13,535 bases of DNA. Source: Candidatus Margulisiibacteriota bacterium. GTDB lineage: Bacteria > Margulisbacteria > WOR-1 > XYC2-FULL-46-14 > JAHJBW01. Below are positions 6,038-13,535 of this stretch, piece after piece (position 1 is the stretch's first letter; each line of letters opens with the position of its first letter). Below the pieces are notes generated by a model. It saw nothing but the letters and a program-made list of their open reading frames with translations, was not told where the DNA came from and did not search any database. The position numbers were made by a program, and so were the translations under genes. The DNA is taken from positions 1 through 13,535 of the forward strand of contig JAHJBW010000085.1 in the NCBI GenBank assembly GCA_018813405.1. The letters are read 5' to 3'.

Positions 6038-9000
6038 ATGAAAAAATTGCTCTTTTTCTTTTTGTTGATACTTTTTCTGAAGGTATTTGCGGGATCTTCT
6101 TATGCCTTTATGGAACCAGTATATGACAGGATCGCGGGCGAGACTATAAAAGGCCTGCAGCCCATCCTTAATGCTCCGCTCAAGATAGGCAAGACGGGCG
6201 GCTTTATTATTAACAAGGTCGTCTTCTACGATGTCAGGATCGGGCCTGATGTGAATGCCGACAGGATAGAGGTATATTATAACCTTGCCAGGCTCCCTTT
6301 CGTGAAAGGGGACTTCCTTAAAGCCATTACCAAGATCGTTCTGCATGGCGCGAGCATCAAGGTTGTCAAGAACGCGGACAATGAAATAAATCTTGTTAAG
6401 CTTATCAAGCTGGAAGACGGAGGGGACCAAAAGCCTGGAGATGTCCCGTTGGGCGCCATGATCCTTTTGGATAAATGCAGGGTTGATTATCTTGACGAAG
6501 CCGACGGCTTTTCTGTCCCGGTGGAAGACATCAATGGGAGCCTCGATCTCGGTCGGACCCCGCGTTATATTCTTGCTCTCGAAGGGACCGCGGGACTTTC
6601 CCATTTGAGCATAAAGGGCAGCGGAGACCTGAAAAAACAGTCTTATCGTCTTGATATTCAGGCGACAAAGCTGCCGGCAAAGATATGGGGCAATTATATT
6701 CTCCCCTTCCTAAAATTCGAAAGCGGGCTTGTTGACCTGGGCCTGTTCATAGACAATGACAAGATCAATCTCAGGGTTGATGGGGTTGCCAACGATATGC
6801 CCCTAAAGGTTGCTGGCAGGGTCTGGCCCGCGCTTGATCTGATTGTTGATATTGAGCGGGCGGACCTTTCGGAAATACAAAGACAGTTTCCAGCCCTTAA
6901 GGTGATTGATGTCAGTGGAAGAGGTGGGGCCAGGCTAACTATCAAAGGTCCCTACAGCAAGATAGCCCTTGCCGCTGATATTAATATTTCCGAGGGATCG
7001 TTGATGCGTCAGCCATTTAAAGGAAAGGCCGGACTGGACTTTGCTGGCGGACGCCTTAACATATCAAGGTCCAAGATGGAAATATTCAAAGGTATAGTTG
7101 AGGCGAACGGTTCCATTGATTTCGGGAATCACGGATCACCTTTGTTAAATGTTCAGGGAAAGCTCTCCAATGTTGACCTTGCGGCTATAAGCGGGAATTC
7201 TCCGGGGGTAGAAGGCAGGGGTAGTGGAAACGTCAAGATTGACGGGAGCCTTTCAAAATTCAAGGGGGAAGCAGACCTGTTTTTTATGTCCGCGAATCTG
7301 CTGGGACAGCCGGTCGACAGGGGGCGTGCTTCTTTTGCTTATGACCAGGGCGGCCTGGAAATTTCCGACTTGCTTTTAAGCTATGGCCAGACAGGCCTTC
7401 AGGCGTCCGGCAGTATTTCTTCAGATCGCCGCTGCGTGCTTTCCTCCAGGGCCAACGGCATAACACTGCGCGGCCAGGGGTTTGCGGGAGAGATGGAAAC
7501 AAGGATAGACGATTTTAACGGTGATCTGGCCTTTTCAATAAATGACGAATTCCTCAGATCGCCCTTAAAGAACCTGTTCGCGTCGGGGAATTTTAAGCTT
7601 TCTTCGTCACGCATCGGTCAGCAGAGGATCGACAGCGCTTATGGCTCAATACTCATTGACAAAGGTGAGATCAATATAAGGGATGTAAATGTCATAGCAG
7701 GGGAATCTCGTCTCGTTGTTTCCGGGGCCACGGGTATAGGCGCTACGGACCTGAAGATATCAGGCAGGCATATGAGGTTTGAGGACCTTAAGATACTCAA
7801 CCAGGTGCTGCCTCCAGCGGCCCAGGACCCGGAAGGCTCCCTTGACCTGGCGCTGTCGGTGAATGGCGAGATAAGCAGTGATGATCCGCTCAATTCTTTC
7901 GAGTCGTTCTTAAGATTGAACGTGGAAGGATCTCTTGCCGCGACGACAGCTGATATTGCCGATGTTGAGATCGAGAACGCGTCCACTTCCATTGTGTGGA
8001 AAAACAGAGACCTTACATTGGCTGACATAATATTTAAAAGTGAAGGATCAAACATAAAGGGCGGTTTTATATTGTTAAATAACGGCCAGCTGGATTGTTT
8101 TGCTTCAGGACAGATCGATCTTTGGGATATGCGGCCCCTATTCTCTTCCACTGGAAATGTCCAGGGAAAAGGAAACATTGACTTAAATATCTCTGGCTTC
8201 AAGGACGACCCTAAAATTGTCACTGCTTTTGATCTTGAACGGTTCATGTTCAACGATGTCCATATTGACGCGGTAAAAGGTAATTTGACCTATCAGGACG
8301 GCGAACTCGCGTTTTCTCCACTTTTGATCGATCAGGTGAAAGACTCTTATTCGCTTTCAGGAAACGTTCAGTTTGCCAAAGATGTCGCAAAATCTGACGT
8401 AAACCTAAAGCTTGAGATCAAGAAAGGCAACCTGAAGACCGCGGCGAACCTGGTGCTTGCTGTTGGCAGTGAGGTTGGCCAGAGGACCCAGCCTGTGGAG
8501 GCCGCCAGGGTGTTTAATGGCCAGCCTGTTCTTTTGGACATTTTTGGATATTTTTACGGCCATCGCCCGGTCAATTTGTATTATACCAACGGCAAAGAAG
8601 GCGGGCTCTTAAAGATCTATGGCGAGGATGTGGAGGAAGTAAGGAAGCTGAAGCAGGCGTCTGTACCTCAAATAGTGGAGGACAGCGGCGGTGAACTTTC
8701 GGGAAGCGCTGTCATCAGGGGCAAGCTTGGCGACCTAAAGGGGAACATATTGTTGAAGGTGAGCCAGGGCTACTATAAAAAATACAAATTTGACAGCCTG
8801 AACGCAGGAGGCCGGCTGGAAAGCGGCCAGCTTATTTTTGACAATCTTGAACTACGCAAGAGCAGAGGGTATATTTCTGCCTCAGGCAATATTGATCTTT
8901 CGGGGGATAACCACATTAACCTGATCGCCAGAGGCATGCCGGTCGATATACTTGAAGTTCTTTTCGAGAACAAGAGATACTCGGGATCTTTTGATCTTGA

Positions 9001-10720
9001 CGGCAAGATCCTCGGGTCCTTAAAATCCCCCAGGGCTGAAATATCTTTCAAAACAGGTCCAGTTTCGATCGCCGGGGTCGACTACAGCGGAATAGATGCA
9101 AAAACGGTATTTGACGGAAAAAAGATCGGCATTGAAGGCCTGAATATCTACAACGGAAAAGAAATTTCTACCCTCAAGGGCGCTATTGCCAGCGATTTTA
9201 GCACTATCAATCTTCGCGCTTCGCTGGAAGGGCAGAGCCTGGGATTGGTTAATTTACTCACTGACGAGATCTTCTGGAAAGAAGGCAAGGTGCGGGGCTT
9301 GATAAACATAGAAAAGGAGGGCGAGTTGAAGGTCCGGGGTTATCTGAAGGTGAAGGACGGAAAGGTCTTTGTGAAACAGATAAAAACAGATGTAGAGCAA
9401 ATAACCGTCCTGGCGGATGCGAATGGCGAGCAGGTAAATGTCACCCAAATAGCGGGATTGTGGTATAACAATGACGCCAGGAGCATCTACAATATCTTTT
9501 CCATCGGTGGTATATATGATCTGCCCGCGCAAAGTGTTTTCTTCGCGCTCAGGGACACGGACCTGGATCTAAATATCCCTCAAATGTATTCCGGTGATTT
9601 GAAGCTAAGGTCTTTTACTCTTTCAGGTCAGACCAGCAACCTTGTTTTGCGTGGAGAGGTAACCGCTTCCGACGGTTCATTTTTCCTCCCCCGCGGCGGC
9701 GAAGGGTCTTCGGGAGGGAAGCCAAAAGATTCTCCTCTGTCACTCGACTTAACCATTAACCTGGGCAAGAGCATGTACCTTGAGGCTGGCAATATTGGTA
9801 CCATTGACCTTACCAATCTCTTTATCGATCTTGAAATGCTGGGAAGCGGCCTCCGGCTTACCGGCAAGGCCAACAGGCCCGACATGGCGGGAAAAGTATT
9901 TATGGAAAAAGGCAGTATCAAGATATTTGATCGTGAATTTGTGCTGCTTTCGTCAGACGACCAAAAGAAATATTATCAGTATGAAGGCATTGAGACCAAT
10001 TTCGCCCAATTTGGCGGAAGGGGCCTGTTTCCCGCCCTGAACCTGATAGGAGTCGTGCAGGTGGCGGCCCCCGCCAGCCTGAAAGAGGCCAATGTCAAAG
10101 ATGTCAATGTTGTGGTCAGAGTGCGGGGTATTCCTTTCGCGCCAAAGGAGGAAGCGGTAAACCTTAAATTTGATGCTTTTTATCTTAACCCTGCCACCAG
10201 GCAGATGGAAAGCTTGTCCATGTCGGACGATGAGATCAAATATCTTCTTCTGCCAGATTTCGTGAAATCACTGGCTGGAGCAAACGATAAGCAAGTTGAT
10301 CCGAATATCGTGGTGGCCGACTATGTCAACAGCCAGCTGCAAACCATGGTTTTCCGGCAGTTGGAAAGAAAGCTTGAAAAGGCGCTCGGGCTGGAGTCTC
10401 TTACTCTCAGGTACAATTTTGGAAGCGACCTGCAAAAGGCTATCGCGGGTTATGAGGCCGAAGGCGTTTCTCAACCTCGTTTGACGGTGGGTTTTGTGAA
10501 AGGCTTCTTTGACAAACTATATATAGGTGTGAGATACTCGGAGGGGTTTCCAGAGGCGGCGGGCGAGCCAAGGGCCGAGATCACCAGCTTTAATTACGAG
10601 ATTAGCTACAAGCTGGACCCAGTCTGGTCTGTTGTTTATTTCAGAGAACCAGTGCCGGTGGCCGGTGAGGAAATCGGGAATTATAAACTCACCTTGCAGG
10701 CCGGTTTTTCATTTAGATGA
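6038..10720 (+). CDS. tamB: TamB-type translocation and assembly module protein (DUF490, AsmA-like)
   Basis: A 1560-aa protein of the TamB/AsmA-like superfamily. These are long beta-rich rods spanning the periplasm, implicated in outer-membrane protein assembly and phospholipid transport. The N-terminus is a hydrophobic signal or inner-membrane anchor (about residues 1-23, with SYA before the likely mature end). An AsmA-like start (24-130) follows. About 1,000 residues then consist of repetitive alternating beta strands, with frequent G-x-L/I-x-I/L patterns. The C-terminal TamB domain starts near Ser1232 and runs to the end. It includes the amphipathic region around 1310-1400 and closes in strands of the type expected to contact an Omp85 barrel. 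The length is somewhat above E. coli TamB (about 1259). The start at 6038 is set by the signal peptide and a TATAAT seven bases upstream. The stop overlaps the Shine-Dalgarno of the following Omp85 gene, a classic functional pairing, here with tamB first. Confidence 0.92.
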   Translation: MKKLLFFFLLILFLKVFAGSSYAFMEPVYDRIAGETIKGLQPILNAPLKIGKTGGFIINKVVFYDVRIGPDVNADRIEVYYNLARLPFVKGDFLKAITKIVLHGASIKVVKNADNEINLVKLIKLEDGGDQKPGDVPLGAMILLDKCRVDYLDEADGFSVPVEDINGSLDLGRTPRYILALEGTAGLSHLSIKGSGDLKKQSYRLDIQATKLPAKIWGNYILPFLKFESGLVDLGLFIDNDKINLRVDGVANDMPLKVAGRVWPALDLIVDIERADLSEIQRQFPALKVIDVSGRGGARLTIKGPYSKIALAADINISEGSLMRQPFKGKAGLDFAGGRLNISRSKMEIFKGIVEANGSIDFGNHGSPLLNVQGKLSNVDLAAISGNSPGVEGRGSGNVKIDGSLSKFKGEADLFFMSANLLGQPVDRGRASFAYDQGGLEISDLLLSYGQTGLQASGSISSDRRCVLSSRANGITLRGQGFAGEMETRIDDFNGDLAFSINDEFLRSPLKNLFASGNFKLSSSRIGQQRIDSAYGSILIDKGEINIRDVNVIAGESRLVVSGATGIGATDLKISGRHMRFEDLKILNQVLPPAAQDPEGSLDLALSVNGEISSDDPLNSFESFLRLNVEGSLAATTADIADVEIENASTSIVWKNRDLTLADIIFKSEGSNIKGGFILLNNGQLDCFASGQIDLWDMRPLFSSTGNVQGKGNIDLNISGFKDDPKIVTAFDLERFMFNDVHIDAVKGNLTYQDGELAFSPLLIDQVKDSYSLSGNVQFAKDVAKSDVNLKLEIKKGNLKTAANLVLAVGSEVGQRTQPVEAARVFNGQPVLLDIFGYFYGHRPVNLYYTNGKEGGLLKIYGEDVEEVRKLKQASVPQIVEDSGGELSGSAVIRGKLGDLKGNILLKVSQGYYKKYKFDSLNAGGRLESGQLIFDNLELRKSRGYISASGNIDLSGDNHINLIARGMPVDILEVLFENKRYSGSFDLDGKILGSLKSPRAEISFKTGPVSIAGVDYSGIDAKTVFDGKKIGIEGLNIYNGKEISTLKGAIASDFSTINLRASLEGQSLGLVNLLTDEIFWKEGKVRGLINIEKEGELKVRGYLKVKDGKVFVKQIKTDVEQITVLADANGEQVNVTQIAGLWYNNDARSIYNIFSIGGIYDLPAQSVFFALRDTDLDLNIPQMYSGDLKLRSFTLSGQTSNLVLRGEVTASDGSFFLPRGGEGSSGGKPKDSPLSLDLTINLGKSMYLEAGNIGTIDLTNLFIDLEMLGSGLRLTGKANRPDMAGKVFMEKGSIKIFDREFVLLSSDDQKKYYQYEGIETNFAQFGGRGLFPALNLIGVVQVAAPASLKEANVKDVNVVVRVRGIPFAPKEEAVNLKFDAFYLNPATRQMESLSMSDDEIKYLLLPDFVKSLAGANDKQVDPNIVVADYVNSQLQTMVFRQLERKLEKALGLESLTLRYNFGSDLQKAIAGYEAEGVSQPRLTVGFVKGFFDKLYIGVRYSEGFPEAAGEPRAEITSFNYEISYKLDPVWSVVYFREPVPVAGEEIGNYKLTLQAGFSFR

Positions 10721-10724
10721 GGTG
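10719..10724 (+). promoter_or_regulatory. Shine-Dalgarno of the Omp85 gene overlapping the tamB stop
   Basis: GAGGTG begins inside the tamB TGA (10718-10720) and lies six bases before the ATG at 10731. This fixes the start and implies coupled translation of the two partners. Confidence 0.75.
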
Positions 10725-10730
10725 GAAAAT

Positions 10731-12392
10731 ATGAAAAGAAAAGCGTTTCTGTCATTCATCTTCGTTCTTTTGTTTTTTTCGGGTATTGTTTTAGCTCAGG
10801 GGGCCGCTGTCAAGGGCATAGAAATTCGCGGCAACAACATTATTCATCAAAAGGTTATTCTGGCGCCTCTTGCTACCAAGGTGGGCGAACCGCTTGATGA
10901 AGCGACAGTGACAAGCGATATAAAGACCATCTATGCGCTGGGGTATTTTAAAAATGTCGAAGCCAGTTTTGAAGCCCGGGACGGCGGTTACAAAGTGGTC
11001 TATATTGTGCAGGAAAATCCAGTCATTAATACCGTTCAGATCCAGGGCAACACTGTCTATTCAAATGAAAAGTTATCTTCCAGGGTCTCTTTTAAACCCG
11101 GCAATGTTCTTGATTATTCAAAGGTCAGAGAGGATATATCGAGCATAAAGGACCTGTATCAGAAGGATGGATATATCATGGGCAGGGTGGTGGATGTCAA
11201 CATGAACCCCGAAAAGGGAGAGATGACCTTCATAATAAGGGAAGGGATGGTGGAGGCTGTAACCCTGGAGGGCAACTCGGTTACGCTCGACCATGTGATC
11301 TTGAGGGAAATGGACACCAGGGGCGGAACGATCTTCAATGAAAAAGTGCTGGCCAAGGACCTTCGCAGAATATTCAATCTGGGGTTTTTTTCCAGTGTCA
11401 ATCCGATCTTTTTGCCGGGGACCGAACCCGACAAAGTAATCATTGTTCTGCAGGTGGAAGAGGCGCGTACTAACACCATAAATTTTGGCGGCGGCTACGG
11501 GGAGCGTGAGGGATGGTTTGGTTTTGCCGACCTTTCTGTGAACAACCTTATGGGGACAGGCCAGAGCGTTCTGCTAAGGGGACAGGCGGGCCAGCAGATA
11601 TCGACCTACCAGTTCAAATATTATAATCCATGGTTCATGCCGGATAAGTTGGGGGACAGGACCTCTTATACCTTCAGATTATGGAATACCATGGGGACCG
11701 ATGTTTATTTGACCCAGCAGGATGAGTGGCATGTGGGCTGGGATATGGCATTGGGGAAACAGCTTCATGAAGAATGGAGCGTTTCCTATTCGATTGGATC
11801 GGAAAGCGTTTCTCCGCGCGAAGGCGCTACTTTTGAAGCCTATATCTCAGATTGGATCGGGGTTTCCCTGTCATACGATACCCGCGATTACTGGATGAAT
11901 CCGAGCAAAGGGGTGTATCATACCCTTTCGCTTAAAGAGGGATGGAAATTTGCCGATCTTGCCACCGCATACACCAAAGTCGGAGCGGACTTTAACTTTT
12001 TTGTCCCGCTTGCTCCCAACCAGGTCTTTGCCAACCACTGGGGTTTTGGGGTGGGTTTTGGCGACGTGCCGCTGGGCGAGGAATATTGGGCTGGCGGACC
12101 GAACACTGTCAGGGGCTACGGCCTGAACGAAATTCACCGCGGTACCAAGAAGGTCCTGGCTAATTTTGAATATCGCTATACCTTTAATGATACCTTCCAG
12201 GGAGTATTCTTTTTCGATTGGGGGAATGCCTGGACATTGGGGGCGCCTGTTCCAGGAGACTTCCTGACCGGCTGGGGGCCCGGTGTGAGGCTCAATACGC
12301 CGCTTGGTCCCATCCGGCTGGACTATGGCATACCGTCTGGGGCCGCTTTTGGCAAGGGGATACTGCATTTCACGATCGGACAAGCTTTTTAA
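10731..12392 (+). CDS. BamA/TamA-family outer-membrane assembly protein (Omp85, three POTRA domains)
   Basis: A 553-aa Omp85 protein that would insert beta-barrel proteins into the outer membrane. A signal peptide covers residues 1-22 (IVLA before Gln23). Three POTRA domains follow at about 26-98, 99-176 and 177-252, each with the alternating strand/helix pattern and Gly-rich turns. Residues about 255-553 form the 16-strand barrel. VRGY (460-463) corresponds to the conserved VRGF/Y of the L6 loop, and the protein ends in Phe, the usual outer-membrane signature. E. coli BamA has five POTRA domains and TamA three, so the domain count and the tamB partner favour a TamA-like assignment. Many diderm lineages, however, have short BamA proteins that serve both roles next to tamB. 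I therefore give no symbol. The start at 10731 is chosen for the signal peptide and GAGGTG site; upstream in-frame codons overlap tamB and lack family similarity. Confidence 0.93.
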   Translation: MKRKAFLSFIFVLLFFSGIVLAQGAAVKGIEIRGNNIIHQKVILAPLATKVGEPLDEATVTSDIKTIYALGYFKNVEASFEARDGGYKVVYIVQENPVINTVQIQGNTVYSNEKLSSRVSFKPGNVLDYSKVREDISSIKDLYQKDGYIMGRVVDVNMNPEKGEMTFIIREGMVEAVTLEGNSVTLDHVILREMDTRGGTIFNEKVLAKDLRRIFNLGFFSSVNPIFLPGTEPDKVIIVLQVEEARTNTINFGGGYGEREGWFGFADLSVNNLMGTGQSVLLRGQAGQQISTYQFKYYNPWFMPDKLGDRTSYTFRLWNTMGTDVYLTQQDEWHVGWDMALGKQLHEEWSVSYSIGSESVSPREGATFEAYISDWIGVSLSYDTRDYWMNPSKGVYHTLSLKEGWKFADLATAYTKVGADFNFFVPLAPNQVFANHWGFGVGFGDVPLGEEYWAGGPNTVRGYGLNEIHRGTKKVLANFEYRYTFNDTFQGVFFFDWGNAWTLGAPVPGDFLTGWGPGVRLNTPLGPIRLDYGIPSGAAFGKGILHFTIGQAF

Positions 12393-12394
12393 CT

Positions 12395-12407
12395 CATAAC
12401 TTATAAT
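12395..12407 (+). promoter_or_regulatory. Possible -10 element(s) before rsmG
   Basis: A perfect TATAAT (12402-12407) lies only two bases before the ATG at 12410. If used it would start transcription inside the gene. CATAAC (12395-12400) is nine bases before the ATG and would give a start at or just before it. No good -35 is seen and there is no Shine-Dalgarno. Co-transcription with the Omp85 gene (17-bp gap) is also possible. Confidence 0.35.
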
Positions 12408-12409
12408 AA

Positions 12410-13012
12410 ATGAGGGAAGAACAATTATTTGACAGATACCTGAATGAACTGATCGAATGGAACAAAAAGTTCAACCTCACGTCGATCACGGACCCTGACG
12501 AAATTAAAATAAAGCATTTTGAAGATTCTTTGACAGTCCTTCAAGCCGTCGACCTGACCAACCAAAAAGTTGTAGACATAGGTGCGGGAGCTGGATTCCC
12601 TGGAATCCCTCTAAAAATCGTCAGGCCCGAGATCGATCTGCTTCTGGTAGAGGCCACCCGCAAGAAAGTCAATTTTCTGGAACACCTTATCAAGGTCCTT
12701 GGCTTAAAAAAGGCCAGGGCGGTCTGGGGCCGCGCGGAAGACCTTTCAAGATCCAAAGAATATGCCGGACAATTTGATGCGGCTGTTGCTCGCGCAGTGG
12801 CCAAATTGGATGTGCTGGCGGCATACTGCCTGCCCTTTATAAGACCCGGGGGCATCTTTGTTGCCATGAAAGGCCCGGATGTGGAAGCCGAGGTCAAAGT
12901 GGCTGATAAGGCTGTCAGGATGTTGGGAGGGAGCCTGGAAAAGGTGGTGTCCCTGACACTAAAAGAGGGCGAGATCAAGAGGACCCTTGTGCTTATCCGT
13001 AAGACATCCTGA
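12410..13012 (+). CDS. rsmG: 16S rRNA (guanine(527)-N7)-methyltransferase RsmG
   Basis: RsmG (GidB) transfers a methyl group from S-adenosylmethionine to N7 of G527 in 16S rRNA; its loss is known to give low-level streptomycin resistance in several bacteria. The 200-aa length fits the family (E. coli 207). Residues 11-45 carry the conserved YLNELIEWNKKFNLTSI and KHFEDSL segments. The Rossmann SAM-binding motif is VVDIGAGAGFPGIPL (54-68). LLLVEATRKKVNFLEHL forms the next strand/helix and RAVAKLDVL the family-specific loop. The start at 12410 matches the family N-terminus even though no Shine-Dalgarno precedes it. The neighbour parA 68 bp downstream is the usual gidB-parA order found near replication origins in many bacteria. 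Confidence 0.96.
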   Translation: MREEQLFDRYLNELIEWNKKFNLTSITDPDEIKIKHFEDSLTVLQAVDLTNQKVVDIGAGAGFPGIPLKIVRPEIDLLLVEATRKKVNFLEHLIKVLGLKKARAVWGRAEDLSRSKEYAGQFDAAVARAVAKLDVLAAYCLPFIRPGGIFVAMKGPDVEAEVKVADKAVRMLGGSLEKVVSLTLKEGEIKRTLVLIRKTS

Positions 13013-13037
13013 ATCCCTTCCAGATATTAGCCTTTGC

Positions 13038-13061
13038 ATGGCTTGGCCAAAAAGAAGCCAT
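13038..13061 (+). repeat. Inverted repeat in the parA promoter
   Basis: ATGGCTT (13038-13044) and AAGCCAT (13055-13061) form a perfect 7-bp inverted repeat with a 10-base centre, and the palindrome TTGGCCAA (13043-13050) overlaps it. There is no T-run after it, so it is not a typical terminator. It lies across the -35 region and spacer of the parA promoter, so it may be an operator. A role as a terminator or attenuator of rsmG cannot be excluded. Confidence 0.45.
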
Positions 13062-13072
13062 TGTGATATAAT
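13043..13072 (+). promoter_or_regulatory. Promoter of parA
   Basis: TGATATAAT is an extended -10 with a perfect TATAAT at 13067-13072. A weak TTGGCC (13043-13048) stands 18 bases upstream. The ATG at 13081 is eight bases beyond the -10, giving a predicted leaderless transcript. No Shine-Dalgarno is seen. Confidence 0.6.
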
Positions 13073-13080
13073 TTAACCCC

Positions 13081-13535
13081 ATGGGTCTAATTATCTCAAT
13101 GGTAAACCAAAAGGGTGGGGTGGGTAAGACCACTACCACCGTCAATCTTGCCGCCTATGTGGCGACAGCCGGCAAAAAGGTGCTGTTGATCGATATAGAT
13201 CCCCAGGGCAATGCCAGTGTCGGGTTTGGCATCGACAGGGAAAAGATAGAAGGGTGTATCTACAATCTTCTCATTGATAATGCTCCAGTTGCGGACCTGC
13301 TTCAAAAGAGCAGTATCAGTAACCTGGACATCCTTCCGGCCACGTCCCGACTGGCTGGCGCTGAAGTTGAACTGGTGTCTCAGCCGGACAGGGAGAACCG
13401 CCTCAAGAACGCGCTCATGGAGGTCAAAGAAAACTATGATTTTGTCTTCATCGATTGCCCTCCCTCGCTGAATCTACTAACGGTGAACGCCCTGACGGCA
13501 TCTGACGAGGTCATAATCCCAATCCAGTGCGAGTA
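13081..13535 (+). CDS. parA: Chromosome-partitioning ATPase ParA/Soj, 3' end beyond the window
   Basis: The first 151 codons of a ParA-family ATPase, cut by the right edge; the family is usually about 250-260 aa. ParA binds DNA in its ATP form and moves ParB-parS complexes to segregate chromosome origins. The N-terminus MGLIISMVNQKGGVGKTTTT contains the deviant Walker A motif with signature Lys11 and Lys16. Walker A' is LLIDIDPQGN with Asp40. Walker B is FVFIDCPPSL with Asp125. There is no N-terminal helix-turn-helix extension, so it is the chromosomal Soj type rather than the plasmid P1 type. The start is fixed by the conserved N-terminus. It follows rsmG on the same strand with its own promoter and an inverted repeat that might bind a regulator. 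parB would be expected just to the right. Confidence 0.96.
   Translation, partial: MGLIISMVNQKGGVGKTTTTVNLAAYVATAGKKVLLIDIDPQGNASVGFGIDREKIEGCIYNLLIDNAPVADLLQKSSISNLDILPATSRLAGAEVELVSQPDRENRLKNALMEVKENYDFVFIDCPPSLNLLTVNALTASDEVIIPIQCE

Noticed and set aside
5819..6604. Long open frame on the minus strand across the xerC-tamB junction
   Set aside because: It runs antisense to two well supported genes and across a strong promoter, and its translation resembles no family I know. It is a frame shadow.
7639..8253. Open frame of 204 codons on the minus strand inside tamB
   Set aside because: It is Ser/Pro-rich, the typical look of an antisense reading of a beta-rich gene, with no start signals.
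10632..10730. In-frame N-terminal extension of the Omp85 protein
   Set aside because: It overlaps tamB, lacks a ribosome site and would bury the clear signal peptide that begins at 10731.
13038..13061. Intrinsic terminator of rsmG
   Set aside because: The 7-bp stem has no following T-run and overlaps the parA promoter, so an operator is the better reading, though termination is not excluded.

Overview
The window reads as ordinary chromosome from a diderm (two-membrane) bacterium. Evidence for an outer membrane is a TamB-type giant periplasmic protein directly followed by an Omp85 (BamA/TamA-family) barrel. The order rsmG then parA is the widespread chromosomal arrangement near genes for chromosome partitioning. 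I cannot place the organism firmly. A deep-branching or candidate-phylum diderm (something like Margulisbacteria/Saganbacteria) is a low-confidence guess from general style. I see no rRNA, tRNA, CRISPR array, insertion sequence or complete prophage.

Layout. (1) 1-3340, more AT-rich: a 63-aa orphan ORF whose end overlaps a 686-aa membrane histidine kinase (+). Convergent to it lies a pair on the minus strand: a 152-aa unknown membrane protein and a stand-alone receiver-domain response regulator. Kinase and regulator meet tail to tail, 21 bp apart, and look like one signalling module. (2) 3370-4563 minus: metK, S-adenosylmethionine synthetase, with a short leader holding two copies of a 9-bp repeat. 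(3) 4564-4679: a compact divergent control region with overlapping promoters for metK and the rightward genes. (4) 4680-6018 plus: a small M15-type peptidase-like protein in which the usual zinc-binding Asp is His, overlapping a XerC/XerD recombinase whose N-terminal domain is intact but has no ordinary start codon. (5) 6038-12392: tamB and an Omp85 gene, an outer-membrane assembly unit. (6) 12410-13535: rsmG (16S rRNA methyltransferase) and the first 151 codons of parA, which runs off the right edge.

The most general observation concerns gene starts. Four or five genes that begin a transcription unit carry a near-perfect -10 box (TATAAT or TAAAAT) only 7-11 bases before the ATG and no Shine-Dalgarno sequence. 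That places the predicted transcript start on or just before the start codon, implying leaderless mRNAs. Genes inside operons, and metK, instead have clear Shine-Dalgarno sequences. This organism therefore appears to use two initiation modes side by side.

No wholly new multi-gene system is evident. The best leads are the leaderless pattern, the XerC start, the Asp-to-His peptidase, the convergent signalling module with its unknown membrane partner, and the metK and parA control sequences.
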